A stretch of DNA of 53,107 nucleotides from Ancylobacter novellus (lineage in GTDB: Bacteria > Pseudomonadota > Alphaproteobacteria > Rhizobiales > Xanthobacteraceae). Every line of letters starts with the position of its first letter. Position 1 is the first letter of the stretch. Location of the stretch: contig QFQD01000053.1 in NCBI GenBank assembly GCA_003241485.1, forward strand, positions 1 to 53,107, written 5' to 3'. Below, in pieces: positions 38,391-46,671 of the stretch. The position numbers and the translations under genes were made by a program. The notes under the pieces are model-generated. The model did not search any database. It was not told the origin of the DNA and worked only from the letters and a program-made list of their open reading frames with translations.

Positions 38391-38867
38391 TCACTCGATG
38401 ATCACGAGCGGCTCGCCATATTCGACCGGCTGCGCGTTTTCCACCAGGATGCGGGTGACGGTGCCCGCGCGCGGCGCGGGAATGGCGTTCATGGTCTTCA
38501 TCGCCTCGACGATGAGGAGGGTCTGGCCTTCCTTCACCACGGAGCCGATATCGATGAAGGCGCGCGCGCCGGGCTCCGGCGACAGATAGGCCGTGCCGAC
38601 CATGGGCGAGGGAACGGCACCGGGATGCTTGGAGGCATCCTCGATGGGCGCGCTGGCCGGCGCGGCGGGCGCGGCAGCGGCCGGGGCGGGCGCGGGGGCT
38701 GCTGCGACGGCGACCGGCGCGGCATAGACCGTCGGGGCGGCCCGCACGACGCGGATGCGCAGATCCTCGTGCTGCACCTCGATCTCGGTGAGGTCGCTCT
38801 CGGAGAGCAGGTTGGCGATCTCGCGCACCAGCGCGGGGTCGATGTTCGGCTTGTTGGTTTTCATCAT
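38391..38867 (-). CDS. accB: Acetyl-CoA carboxylase, biotin carboxyl carrier protein
   Basis: Carries biotin between the biotin carboxylase and carboxyltransferase. In the 158-residue protein an N-terminal helix region (1-42) is joined by an Ala/Pro-rich linker (44-75) to the biotinyl domain (82-158), where Lys124 in EAMKTMN is the biotin attachment site; the thumb loop PSPMVGTAYLSPEPGA (86-101) is present. The start could be either of two consecutive ATGs (38867 or 38864). It lies between aroQ and accC in the usual aroQ-accB-accC order. Confidence 0.97.
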   Translation of the reverse strand: MMKTNKPNIDPALVREIANLLSESDLTEIEVQHEDLRIRVVRAAPTVYAAPVAVAAAPAPAPAAAAPAAPASAPIEDASKHPGAVPSPMVGTAYLSPEPGARAFIDIGSVVKEGQTLLIVEAMKTMNAIPAPRAGTVTRILVENAQPVEYGEPLVIIE

Positions 38868-38898
38868 GATCCCGTGACGGCGCTTGCCCGTCTCTCCT

Positions 38899-39336
38899 TC
38901 AGCTGACCCGGCTCGCGGCGAGCGCGTCGATGGCGAGCCGATATCCCTCGATCCCCAGTCCGCAGATCACCCCACGGGCGACCGGCGAAATATAGGAATG
39001 ATGGCGGAAGGCTTCGCGCGCGAAGACGTTGGACAGGTGCACTTCGACGACATTGAGGCCGACCGCCTTGATGGCGTCGGCGATGGCGACGGAGGTGTGG
39101 GTGTAGGCGGCGGCGTTGAGCACGACGCCGAGCGAACCGCCGGCCTGCTGCAGCAGGGTGACGAGCTCGCCCTCATGGTTGGTCTGGTGGAACACCAGAT
39201 CCAGCCCATGGCGTTCGCAGGCGGAGCGGCATGTCGCCTCGACATCGGCAAGTGTTGCACGGCCGTAAATCCCCGGCTCGCGCGTGCCGAGCAGGTTCAG
39301 GTTCGGTCCGTTGAGAACATGCACGGTGTCGGGCAT
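38899..39336 (-). CDS. aroQ: 3-dehydroquinate dehydratase, type II
   Basis: Converts 3-dehydroquinate to 3-dehydroshikimate in aromatic amino acid synthesis. The 145-residue protein has the type II layout: VLNGPNLNLLGTREPGIYG with catalytic Tyr24, the lid loop around residues 18-25, NAAAYTHTS (74-82), VEVHLSNVFAREAFRHHSY with His100, and the SPVARGVICGLG substrate loop. A GAGG ribosome site lies five bases before the ATG. First gene of the aroQ-accB-accC group, with a 31-bp gap to accB. Confidence 0.96.
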   Translation of the reverse strand: MPDTVHVLNGPNLNLLGTREPGIYGRATLADVEATCRSACERHGLDLVFHQTNHEGELVTLLQQAGGSLGVVLNAAAYTHTSVAIADAIKAVGLNVVEVHLSNVFAREAFRHHSYISPVARGVICGLGIEGYRLAIDALAASRVS

Positions 39337-39360
39337 CGCGCCTCAAATAGCCAGCGACTG

Positions 39361-39430
39361 CCCGGCATCTGCCGGGACAGCCGCGGGGTTATAGGCAATG
39401 CCTCGGCAAACGCCAAGCCCCACCGGGGCT
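39361..39430 (-). terminator. Hairpins between the DsbA-like gene and aroQ
   Basis: Two compact hairpins in the 140-bp gap: AGCCCC-ACC-GGGGCT at 39416-39430, placed like a terminator for the DsbA-like gene (the minus strand continues TGGCGTTTGCC), and CCCGGCA-TC-TGCCGGG at 39361-39376, in the region that should contain the aroQ promoter or leader. T-runs are weak. Confidence 0.4.
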
Positions 39431-39476
39431 GGGCACCGATTAACCCCCAGAGAACGCAACCCGGGAGGCGTCATGC

Positions 39477-40274
39477 TCAGCACTGGGCCTTGCCGCATTT
39501 GCGCATGGAATCGAGCGCGCCGCGGATCTGGTCGTGGCCGACCGCGCCGACGATGACGGAATCGCCCACCACATAGCTCGGCGTGCCGTCAATGCCGAGC
39601 TGGTCGGCGATCTGCAGGCTTTCCTGCAGCGTGGCGTTGATTTCCGGATCGGCGAGCTTCTTCTCCAGCGCCGCCGTGTCGACGCCGACCTCGGCCGCGG
39701 CCGCGAGCGCCTTGGCCTTGTTGGCCTGGCCGCGGTCGCCGAGCAGCTTCTGGTGGAAGGCGTAGTACTTGTCCGGGGCGACGAGGCGCACCGCGACGGC
39801 GACCTGCGCGGCTTCCACCGAGCCCGGCCCGAGCACCGGGAATTCCTTCAGCACGACCTTGAGCTTGGGGTCGTTCTTGATGAGCTCCTGCATGTCGGCC
39901 AGCGCCCGCTTGCAGTAGCCGCAATTGTAATCGAAGAACTCGACCAGCGTGACGTCGCCCTGCGGGTTGCCGATCACCACGCCATGGGGCGAATCGAAGA
40001 TCTTCGGCTTGAGCGCGGTGAGCGCCTGCTGGCGCTGGCTCGCCTCCGCCGCGGCCTGCCGCTTCTGCAGTTCGGCGATGGCCTCCTGGATGACCTCGGG
40101 ATTCTTGATGAGGTAATCGCGGATGACGGTCTCAAATTCCTTGCGCTGGGCGTCGTCGAGCGCGGAGGCCGGGGAGGCGCCGAATCCGGCGGCGAGGCCG
40201 ACGCCGATGCCGAGCGCGAGGCCGGCGGCGAGGGCGCTGCGGCCGGCGCGGCGAAGAAGGGTCAGCGGCGGCAT
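39477..40274 (-). CDS. DsbA family periplasmic thiol-disulfide oxidoreductase
   Basis: A 265-residue protein with an N-terminal signal/anchor (about 10-38), a helical spacer (40-90, DDAQRKEFETVIRDYLIKNP) and a thioredoxin-like domain with the active site CGYC (Cys118, Cys121) and the cis-proline stretch GTPSYVVGD. The architecture matches the BdbD/ScsC-like DsbA group, which may act as an oxidase or, when oligomeric through the N-terminal helices, as an isomerase. Two further cysteines close the C-terminus (CGKAQC). It lies 46 bp downstream of the M48 protease gene, suggesting a shared periplasmic protein-quality operon. Confidence 0.9.
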   Translation of the reverse strand: MPPLTLLRRAGRSALAAGLALGIGVGLAAGFGASPASALDDAQRKEFETVIRDYLIKNPEVIQEAIAELQKRQAAAEASQRQQALTALKPKIFDSPHGVVIGNPQGDVTLVEFFDYNCGYCKRALADMQELIKNDPKLKVVLKEFPVLGPGSVEAAQVAVAVRLVAPDKYYAFHQKLLGDRGQANKAKALAAAAEVGVDTAALEKKLADPEINATLQESLQIADQLGIDGTPSYVVGDSVIVGAVGHDQIRGALDSMRKCGKAQC

Positions 40275-40320
40275 GGTGCGGTCTCCAGGGGGCTGAACGG
40301 ATAGGCGTTATGCTTGAGTA

Positions 40321-41781
40321 TCACGGCGTCGGCTTGCGCCGCAGCGCTTCCGGCGGCGGCTTGGAATTTAGAATGTCGTCCGCCTTCAGCCAGCCGGGCG
40401 AGCCGAGCGGGAATTTGGACTGGGCGCGGGTGGCCAGTTCCCGCGCAAGCCGGTAGTCGCCGCCGAGCAAAGCGGACTGCGCGGAGGCGAGATCGGCATT
40501 GGGATAGTCACCGCGCTGGCCATAGGCCATGGCGAGATAGCGCCAGCCGATCGGCGAGGCGGGCTCGCGCTGCAGGCCGAAATTCAGCTCGCGCACCGCC
40601 TCGTCCATCGTCGCCTTGTCGTTGGTCGCCACCATCGCCTGCCCGAGCAGCATGCGGATCAGCGGCGCGCCGTTCGACAGTTCGACCGCCCGGCGCAGCG
40701 GCGGCACCGCCTCGCGCGCCCGGCCCGCTTCCAGCAGCGCCTGTCCCTTGATCTCGTAGAAATAGGGGTTGCGCGGCTGCTCGGCGATGAGGGCGTCGAT
40801 CTGGCGCAGCGCGTCGGGAACGCTGCCGAAGCGATAGGCCGAGATCGCGCGCGCATAGCGGGCCGGCAGGCCGGCGTTGGAGGGCGGGTAGAGGCGTGCC
40901 ACCCCATCCGGCGGCTGGGTGAAGCCGACCAGCTTGGCGCGCATCATGTCGTGCCGCGCCTGCAGCTCCGGGGAATCCTTGACGTCGAAATACGGGCTCT
41001 TGTGCGCGATGTCGTTCAGCGCGGCAACGCGCTCGCTGGCCAGCGGGTGGCTCAGCACATAGGGGTCGATGCGCTGGCTGATGAACATCTGGTCGTTCTG
41101 CAGCCGCTGCATGGTGGAGAGCATGCCGCTCGCCGACTGCTTGGTCGCATTGAGGTAGGAAACGGCGGAGCGGTCGGCGGCCTGTTCCTCGCTGCGCTGA
41201 TAGGCGAGCAGCGTGCGGCGGGTGATTTCCTGCGGCAGCAGCATCGCCCCGGCGGCGGCATTGCCCATATTGGTGCCGGACGACGCCCCGGCCGCCACTC
41301 CGCCCATCGCCAGCAGCATGGCGACGATGGTGGCGGTCTGCGCGGTTTCCATCTGCTGGCGCATGCGCGCGAGATGGCCGCCGGCGATGTGGCCGGTTTC
41401 GTGCGCGAGAACGCCGATCACCTCGTTCGGCGTCTGCGATTTCTTGAGCGTGCCGGTGTTGATGAAGATGCGCTTGCCGTCGGCGACGAAGGCGTTGAAC
41501 GAATCGTCGCCGATCAGCACGACCTGGATGTTCTGCTGCTGCAGGCCCGCCGCCTTGAAGATCGGCCGGGTGTAGTCGCGCATCAGCGATTCGATCTCGG
41601 CATCGCGGATGATGGTGGGCTGCTGGCGCGTCTGCGCCCATCCCGTCCCGGCGCTGCCGGTCAGGCCGGCAAAGCAGGCCAGTCCCGCTGTCGCGCCACG
41701 CAGCACCCGTCGCAGCCGTGAGGAGCCGGGCGCGGGTGTACACCGAACCGAGGGGTTGTCATTGCGGGCCAGAAGCATCAT
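40321..41781 (-). CDS. M48 family metalloprotease with TPR domain (BepA/YfgC-like)
   Basis: A 486-residue periplasmic zinc protease/chaperone. An N-terminal signal region (LRGATAGLACFAGLTGSAG, cut near WAQ) is followed by the M48 domain with the zinc motif HETGH (His127, Glu128, His131) and the third-ligand helix RSEEQAADRSAV, then tetratricopeptide-like repeats from about residue 300 (YEIKGQALLEAGRAREAVPP). BepA in E. coli assembles or degrades stalled LptD and BAM substrates. The ATG at 41781 is next to a second ATG at 41778; a longer TTG start is less likely. The DsbA-like gene follows. Confidence 0.92.
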   Translation of the reverse strand: MMLLARNDNPSVRCTPAPGSSRLRRVLRGATAGLACFAGLTGSAGTGWAQTRQQPTIIRDAEIESLMRDYTRPIFKAAGLQQQNIQVVLIGDDSFNAFVADGKRIFINTGTLKKSQTPNEVIGVLAHETGHIAGGHLARMRQQMETAQTATIVAMLLAMGGVAAGASSGTNMGNAAAGAMLLPQEITRRTLLAYQRSEEQAADRSAVSYLNATKQSASGMLSTMQRLQNDQMFISQRIDPYVLSHPLASERVAALNDIAHKSPYFDVKDSPELQARHDMMRAKLVGFTQPPDGVARLYPPSNAGLPARYARAISAYRFGSVPDALRQIDALIAEQPRNPYFYEIKGQALLEAGRAREAVPPLRRAVELSNGAPLIRMLLGQAMVATNDKATMDEAVRELNFGLQREPASPIGWRYLAMAYGQRGDYPNADLASAQSALLGGDYRLARELATRAQSKFPLGSPGWLKADDILNSKPPPEALRRKPTP

Positions 41782-41926
41782 CCATCGACTGCACGAAGCT
41801 GCGCGGACCTGACGCTGTCGCGACGTCAGCGTCAAGTCGCGCGCACATCATCTTCCCTTGAGCGCGGGCCGTGAGACCAGCCTTAGATTGCGGCGGGGAT
41901 GCGGCGGTTCCGTAAGGTTGAGCAAT

Positions 41927-43129
41927 ATGACTGTCAGTTCTGCGATAACGCCGGAAACCGTCGGCAATATTCTGGCGACGGCGTCCCGGCGCAGCGAGAT
42001 CGCGCCGTTCATCGTCATGGATGTGATGGAGCGCGCCGCGCGCATCGAGGCGGAGGGTGGGCATGTCATCCACATGGAGGTGGGCCAGCCCGCCGCGCCG
42101 GCGCCGCAGGTGGCACGCGAGGCGGCCCGGCGCGCGCTGGACCATGGGCGCATCGGCTATACCACGGCGCTGGGGATCGCCTCGCTGCGCGCCCGCATCG
42201 CGCGCCATTATGGCGAGACCTATAATGTCGACCTCGATCCCGCGCGCGTTGTGGTGACGACGGGTTCTTCCGCCGGCTTCCTGCTCGCCTTCCTCGCCAT
42301 GTTCGAGCCGGGCGACCGGGTGGCGATCGCCAATCCCGGCTATCCGCCCTACCGCCACATCCTCACCGCGCTCGGCTGCGAGCCGGTGCTGATCGAGACC
42401 GATGCCGCCTCGCGCTGGGTGATTACGCCGGAAGCGCTGGCGCAGGCGCACGCGAAAGCGCCGCTCAAGGGTGTTCTGGTCGCCAGCCCCGCCAACCCGA
42501 CCGGCACGATGATGCGCCCGGAGGCGCTGGCCGAGCTGATCCGCACCGCCGAGGGGCTCGGCATCCGCTTCCTCTCGGACGAGATCTATCACGGCCTCGA
42601 CTACGCCTTCCCGGCCACCACGGCGGCGGCGATCAGCCCGAACGCCACCATCATTCATTCCTTCTCGAAGTTCTTCTGCATGACCGGCTGGCGCGTCGGC
42701 TGGATGGTGATGCCGGCGCCTCTGGTCCGCGCGGTCGAGCGGCTCCAGCAGAACCTGATGATCTCGGTGCCGACGCTGTCGCAGGTCGCCGCCGAGGCGG
42801 CGTTCGAGGGCATGGCCGAGATGGAGGCGGTGAAGCATGGCTATGAGGAGAACCGGCTGATCCTCAGTGAGGGGCTGCCCAGGGTGGGGCTGCCGGAGTT
42901 CCTCCCGGTCGACGGCGCCTTCTATCTCTATGCCGACGTCTCGCGCTTCACCGACGATTCCGCCGCTTTCGCCCGCCGGCTGCTGGACGAGGCACATGTG
43001 GCGGCGACGCCGGGCGTCGATTTCGACCCGCATCGCGGCCACCATTATCTGCGGCTGTCCTATGCCGGTGCGGCGGCGGAGATGCGCGAGGCGGTGACCC
43101 GCATCGGCGACTTCCTGCGGCGCGGCTGA
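41927..43129 (+). CDS. Class I/II PLP-dependent aminotransferase
   Basis: A 400-residue fold-type I aminotransferase. The PLP lysine is Lys248 in HSFSKFFCMTGWRVGW, preceded by SPANPTGT, LSDEIYHGLDY (Asp/Tyr contacts to PLP) and the N-terminal GQPAAPAP/ GIASLRARIARHYG segments; the carboxylate-binding arginine is in HYLRLSY near the C-terminus. It resembles the aspartate/alanine aminotransferase-like group; the substrate is not determinable. The ATG at 41927 follows AAGG at a longish spacing. It is divergent from the M48 gene (145-bp gap) and convergent with rne. Confidence 0.92.
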   Translation: MTVSSAITPETVGNILATASRRSEIAPFIVMDVMERAARIEAEGGHVIHMEVGQPAAPAPQVAREAARRALDHGRIGYTTALGIASLRARIARHYGETYNVDLDPARVVVTTGSSAGFLLAFLAMFEPGDRVAIANPGYPPYRHILTALGCEPVLIETDAASRWVITPEALAQAHAKAPLKGVLVASPANPTGTMMRPEALAELIRTAEGLGIRFLSDEIYHGLDYAFPATTAAAISPNATIIHSFSKFFCMTGWRVGWMVMPAPLVRAVERLQQNLMISVPTLSQVAAEAAFEGMAEMEAVKHGYEENRLILSEGLPRVGLPEFLPVDGAFYLYADVSRFTDDSAAFARRLLDEAHVAATPGVDFDPHRGHHYLRLSYAGAAAEMREAVTRIGDFLRRG

Positions 43130-43147
43130 GCTTGCCCTGCAAAAAGA

Positions 43148-43171
43148 AAACGGCGCCCGAGGGCGCCGTTT
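43148..43171. terminator. Bidirectional intrinsic terminator, rne and aminotransferase
   Basis: Ten-to-eleven-base perfect stem AAACGGCGCCC/GGGCGCCGTTT with a tight CGAG loop. On the minus strand it continues TTTTCTTTTTG, a strong intrinsic terminator for rne; on the plus strand the T-run is short. Confidence 0.8.
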
Positions 43172-43196
43172 ACATTTCAGGAGCGTGGTCGACGGC

Positions 43197-45863
43197 TCAC
43201 TCGCCGAAGATCTTGCGCTGCCACCAGCCGGTGCGGCGCGGACGATCCGGCTCGGGCGCAGGCGCGGGCTGCGCCGGGGCGGCCTCCGCCGGCGTCTCGA
43301 CCGGAACGGCTTCCTCGGCCGGCGCGGATGCGGCGGCCTCGGGAGCGGGGGTCTCGATGGCCGGCTCCACGGCAACCGGCTCGGCCGGCGTCGCGGGGGC
43401 AGGCTCCGCCTCAACCGCCACGACCGGCGCGCTCTCACGCACGGTCGAGCGGCGGCGGCGCGGCTTGGGCTCGGGCTTCGGCGCCTCTGCCGCCACTTCG
43501 GCATCAGCGGGCGCAGCCTCGGTAGCCACTTCCGCGACAGCCTCGGCGGGAGCCGCTGCCTCGACGGCCTCCGCCTCACCCTTGCGGGTGCGGCGGCCAC
43601 CGCGACGACCGCGACGCGGCTTCTCGTCCTCGGCCGGGGCCTCGGCAGCGGGCGCCGCCTCGGTCGCCGGCGCTTCCACCGGCTCAGCGGCGGTCTCGGC
43701 GAGCACGGCGACCTGTTCGGCAGCCTCGCCGGCGACCGGCGCCTCGGCGGTCACGTCGGCCGCGTTGTCGTCGCCGTCCTCACCATCGTCCTCGAACTCG
43801 GCACCGCCATTGTCCTGGCCATTCTCGCCCGAAGCGCTGCCGTTCTCGCCATTCTCCGCGTTCTGGCCACCGCCACGCCGACGGCGCCGCCGGCGACGGC
43901 GGCGACGGCCATCGCCCTGCGGCTGCTCGCCCGCGGCGGGGGCTTCCTGCGGCCGGCTTTCGCGCGGCGCCTCTTCTTCCTCGACCTCAAGCTCCTCGGC
44001 CTCGACGGGCTCAAGATCTTCCGGTTCGACCACCAGTTCGGGCGGACGCGGCAGCGGGATCGGGTTCGGCACCGGCTCCCCGCGATCGATCGCGAAGGGC
44101 ACGAGGCCCGTCAGGCTCGCATCGGCGGCGATGGTGATGACGACGCCGAAGCGCTCTTCCAGCTCGTGCAGATGGGCGCGCTTGTGGTTGAGCACATAGA
44201 GCGCGTTCTCGGCCCGCGTGCGGATGACGAGATTATAGGCGTTGGAGCGCTGCAGCGTGTCCTCGGCCGCGCGCAGCACCTGCAGCGCGACGGAAGGCGA
44301 GGAGCGCACATGGCCGGTGCCGCCGCAGTGCGGGCAGACCTCGGTGGAGGATTCCAGCACGCCGGTGCGGATGCGCTGGCGGCTCATCTCCATCAGGCCG
44401 AAATGCGAGATGCGGCCGAGCTGGATGCGCGCGCGGTCGTTCTTCAGGCATTCCTTGAGCTTGCGCTCGACCGAACGGTTGTTGCGCTTCTCGTCCATGT
44501 CGATGAAGTCGATCACGACGAGGCCCGCAAGGTCGCGCAGGCGCAGCTGGCGGGCGACTTCCTCGGCCGCCTCCATATTGGTCTTGAGCGCGGTGTCCTC
44601 GATATTGTGCTCGCGGGTCGAGCGACCCGAGTTCACGTCGATGGAGACCAGCGCCTCGGTCGGGTTGATGACGAGATAGCCGCCGGACTTGAGCTGAACC
44701 TGCGGCAGGAACATCGCGTCGAGCTGGCTCTCCACCCCGAAGCGGGTGAACACCGGCTGCAGGTCCTTGTAGATCTTCACGTTCTTCGCATGGCTCGGCA
44801 TGAGCATGCGCATGAAGTCCTTGGCCTCGCGATAGCCCTCGTCGCCCTGGACGAGAACTTCGTCGATGTCCTTGTTGTAGAGGTCGCGGATGGAGCGCTT
44901 GATCAGCGAGCCTTCCTCATAGACCAGCGAGGGCGCGGTCGAGCCGAGGGTGAGCTCGCGCACATTCTCCCAAAGGCGCAGGAGATATTCGAAGTCGCGC
45001 TTGATCTCCGGCTTGGTGCGGCTGGCGCCGGCGGTGCGCAGGATGACGCCCATGCCCTCCGGCACTTCGAGGTCGGAGGCGACCTCCTTCAGGCGCTTGC
45101 GGTCCTCGGCCGAGGTGATCTTGCGGGAGATGCCGCCGCCGCGCGCGGTGTTGGGCATCAGCACCGAATAGCGGCCGGCGAGCGAGAGATAGGTGGTGAG
45201 CGCCGCGCCCTTGTTGCCGCGCTCTTCCTTGACGACCTGCACCAGCATGATCTGCCGGCGCTTGATGACTTCCTGGATCTTGTAGGAGCGGGCGCGGGTG
45301 CGCGGGGCCGCGCGCTCGGGCACTTCCTCCAGCGCGTCGTCCGAGCCGACTTCGTCGACGATGTCTTCCTCGCCGGCGATTTCCTCGACCTCGCCGGTGG
45401 CTTCCTCGTCGTCGTTGCGGCGGCGGGAGCGGCGGGGGGCGGGAGCGGCGGTCTCGCCGTCCTCGGACGTCGCCTCGGAGACCGTCTCGTCACCCTCGGC
45501 GCCCTTGGCGGCGCCGCGGCGACGGGAGCGGCCGCGCGGCTTGTCCTCGTTCTCGGCCTCGGCTTCCTTACGCTGGTGGCGCTCTTCCTCGGCCAGCAGG
45601 GCCTGCCGGTCCGCGACCGGGATCTGGTAATAGTCCGGGTGGATCTCGCTGAAGGCGAGGAAGCCGTGCCGGTTGCCGCCATACTCGATGAAGGCGGCCT
45701 GCAGCGACGGCTCGACGCGCGTTACCTTGGCGAGATAGATGTTGCCGCGCAGCGGCTTGCGGTTGGCGGCCTCGAAGTCGAATTCCTCGACTCGGTTGCC
45801 GCGCACCACCACGACCCGGGTCTCCTCCGGGTGGGTGGCGTCGATAAGCATCTTGTTGGCCAT
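43197..45863 (-). CDS. rne: Ribonuclease E
   Basis: Essential endoribonuclease for mRNA decay and rRNA/tRNA maturation, scaffold of the degradosome. The 888-residue protein has an S1 domain from residue 35, interrupted by an acidic/basic low-complexity insertion at about 90-190, the 5'-sensor/RNase H region, the DNase I-like catalytic region with Asp409 (SIDVNSGRS) and Asp452/Asp455 (VIDFIDM), and the Zn-link CPHCGGTG (510-517). The tail from about 590 is disordered: acidic, then an unbroken arginine run, then Ala/Pro/Glu-rich stretches with basic islands (RRGRRGGRR), the usual degradosome/RNA-binding area. It ends in RTGWWQRKIFGE, a conserved alphaproteobacterial C-terminus. Confidence 0.96.
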   Translation of the reverse strand: MANKMLIDATHPEETRVVVVRGNRVEEFDFEAANRKPLRGNIYLAKVTRVEPSLQAAFIEYGGNRHGFLAFSEIHPDYYQIPVADRQALLAEEERHQRKEAEAENEDKPRGRSRRRGAAKGAEGDETVSEATSEDGETAAPAPRRSRRRNDDEEATGEVEEIAGEEDIVDEVGSDDALEEVPERAAPRTRARSYKIQEVIKRRQIMLVQVVKEERGNKGAALTTYLSLAGRYSVLMPNTARGGGISRKITSAEDRKRLKEVASDLEVPEGMGVILRTAGASRTKPEIKRDFEYLLRLWENVRELTLGSTAPSLVYEEGSLIKRSIRDLYNKDIDEVLVQGDEGYREAKDFMRMLMPSHAKNVKIYKDLQPVFTRFGVESQLDAMFLPQVQLKSGGYLVINPTEALVSIDVNSGRSTREHNIEDTALKTNMEAAEEVARQLRLRDLAGLVVIDFIDMDEKRNNRSVERKLKECLKNDRARIQLGRISHFGLMEMSRQRIRTGVLESSTEVCPHCGGTGHVRSSPSVALQVLRAAEDTLQRSNAYNLVIRTRAENALYVLNHKRAHLHELEERFGVVITIAADASLTGLVPFAIDRGEPVPNPIPLPRPPELVVEPEDLEPVEAEELEVEEEEAPRESRPQEAPAAGEQPQGDGRRRRRRRRRRRGGGQNAENGENGSASGENGQDNGGAEFEDDGEDGDDNAADVTAEAPVAGEAAEQVAVLAETAAEPVEAPATEAAPAAEAPAEDEKPRRGRRGGRRTRKGEAEAVEAAAPAEAVAEVATEAAPADAEVAAEAPKPEPKPRRRRSTVRESAPVVAVEAEPAPATPAEPVAVEPAIETPAPEAAASAPAEEAVPVETPAEAAPAQPAPAPEPDRPRRTGWWQRKIFGE

Positions 45864-46671
45864 AGAACTCTCATATGCGGCTGCGGCGGCGTCGACGTCG
45901 CGAAGGACGCCGGACGGCTGTGGCCGAGCCTGTAAGCATTGACCGGGAATGGGTCAGGGAGGAGGGAATAAGGAAGAAACGCCTCGCGTGCGGGGCGCGG
46001 ACGGGATTGGCGCGACGCGGAGGCCCGGCGGTCACAAGCACAGCGGTTGAAACCGCTCCGCTGCTGATCCGCACTTGCCGGCTGACGCGTCATCGTATGG
46101 TGCCGTCCATTCCTCGACCGAACAGGGCAAGCCGCGACCGCGGGCGGCCCGACTCGAGGCATATGGCGGCGAAGCCCGCGGGCGCGCTCGATGCGAAGCA
46201 ATCGACCGGAAAACCGGCCGGTTGGCGAAGCGTGCGCTGATGCCGCGTCCGAGGGCCCGGAAACGACGTCGGCCGATGCGCGGTCATGGCAGTGTTCGCG
46301 GCTGTGCCGCTTGCGGCAGGACGGCACGCCCGAAAAGGACGCTGGCGCCGTGTCTGCCGGGTATCCCCATTTCTGGATCGCCCAACATTGCCGGACCGCG
46401 ATAGCCGGACGTCAAGCGAGCGACCCGGAATGCGAACCATATGCATGCCCTTAATAGCGGCACGCGTGCCGATTTGGCAAGGATCGCGTCCGATCGCCTC
46501 GCGCAGGGCCGTTGCCGTCACGCCACGCTCGCACCTCCCTCGTCGGCGGACGGTCAACCAATGGTTAACTGTAGGTTCCTAATTCGTTAGAAGTGGCCTC
46601 AAGGGGGACCACTTCACCGCTCATGTTCCTCGCTCACGCCGAGGGCCGATGCCGGAGTTCAGACGCTGACG
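45864..46671. other. Gene-free divergent region between rne and amiC
   Basis: 808 bp with no convincing protein or known RNA gene; open frames here have no recognisable homology. It should contain the rne promoter and 5' leader (minus) and the amiC promoter (plus). Visible structures are a hairpin AGCGGTT-GA-AACCGCT at 46042-46057, which would lie in the rne leader, and GAAGTGG-N12-CCACTTC at 46590-46615, about 56 bp before amiC. The part at 46540-46590 is notably AT-richer than its surroundings, as expected for a promoter. Confidence 0.5.

Noticed and set aside
43185..45935. A 916-codon open frame on the plus strand opposite rne
   Set aside because: Antisense shadow: the sequence is low-complexity Leu/Gly/Arg and mirrors the repeats of the RNase E tail; rne has clear catalytic and zinc motifs.
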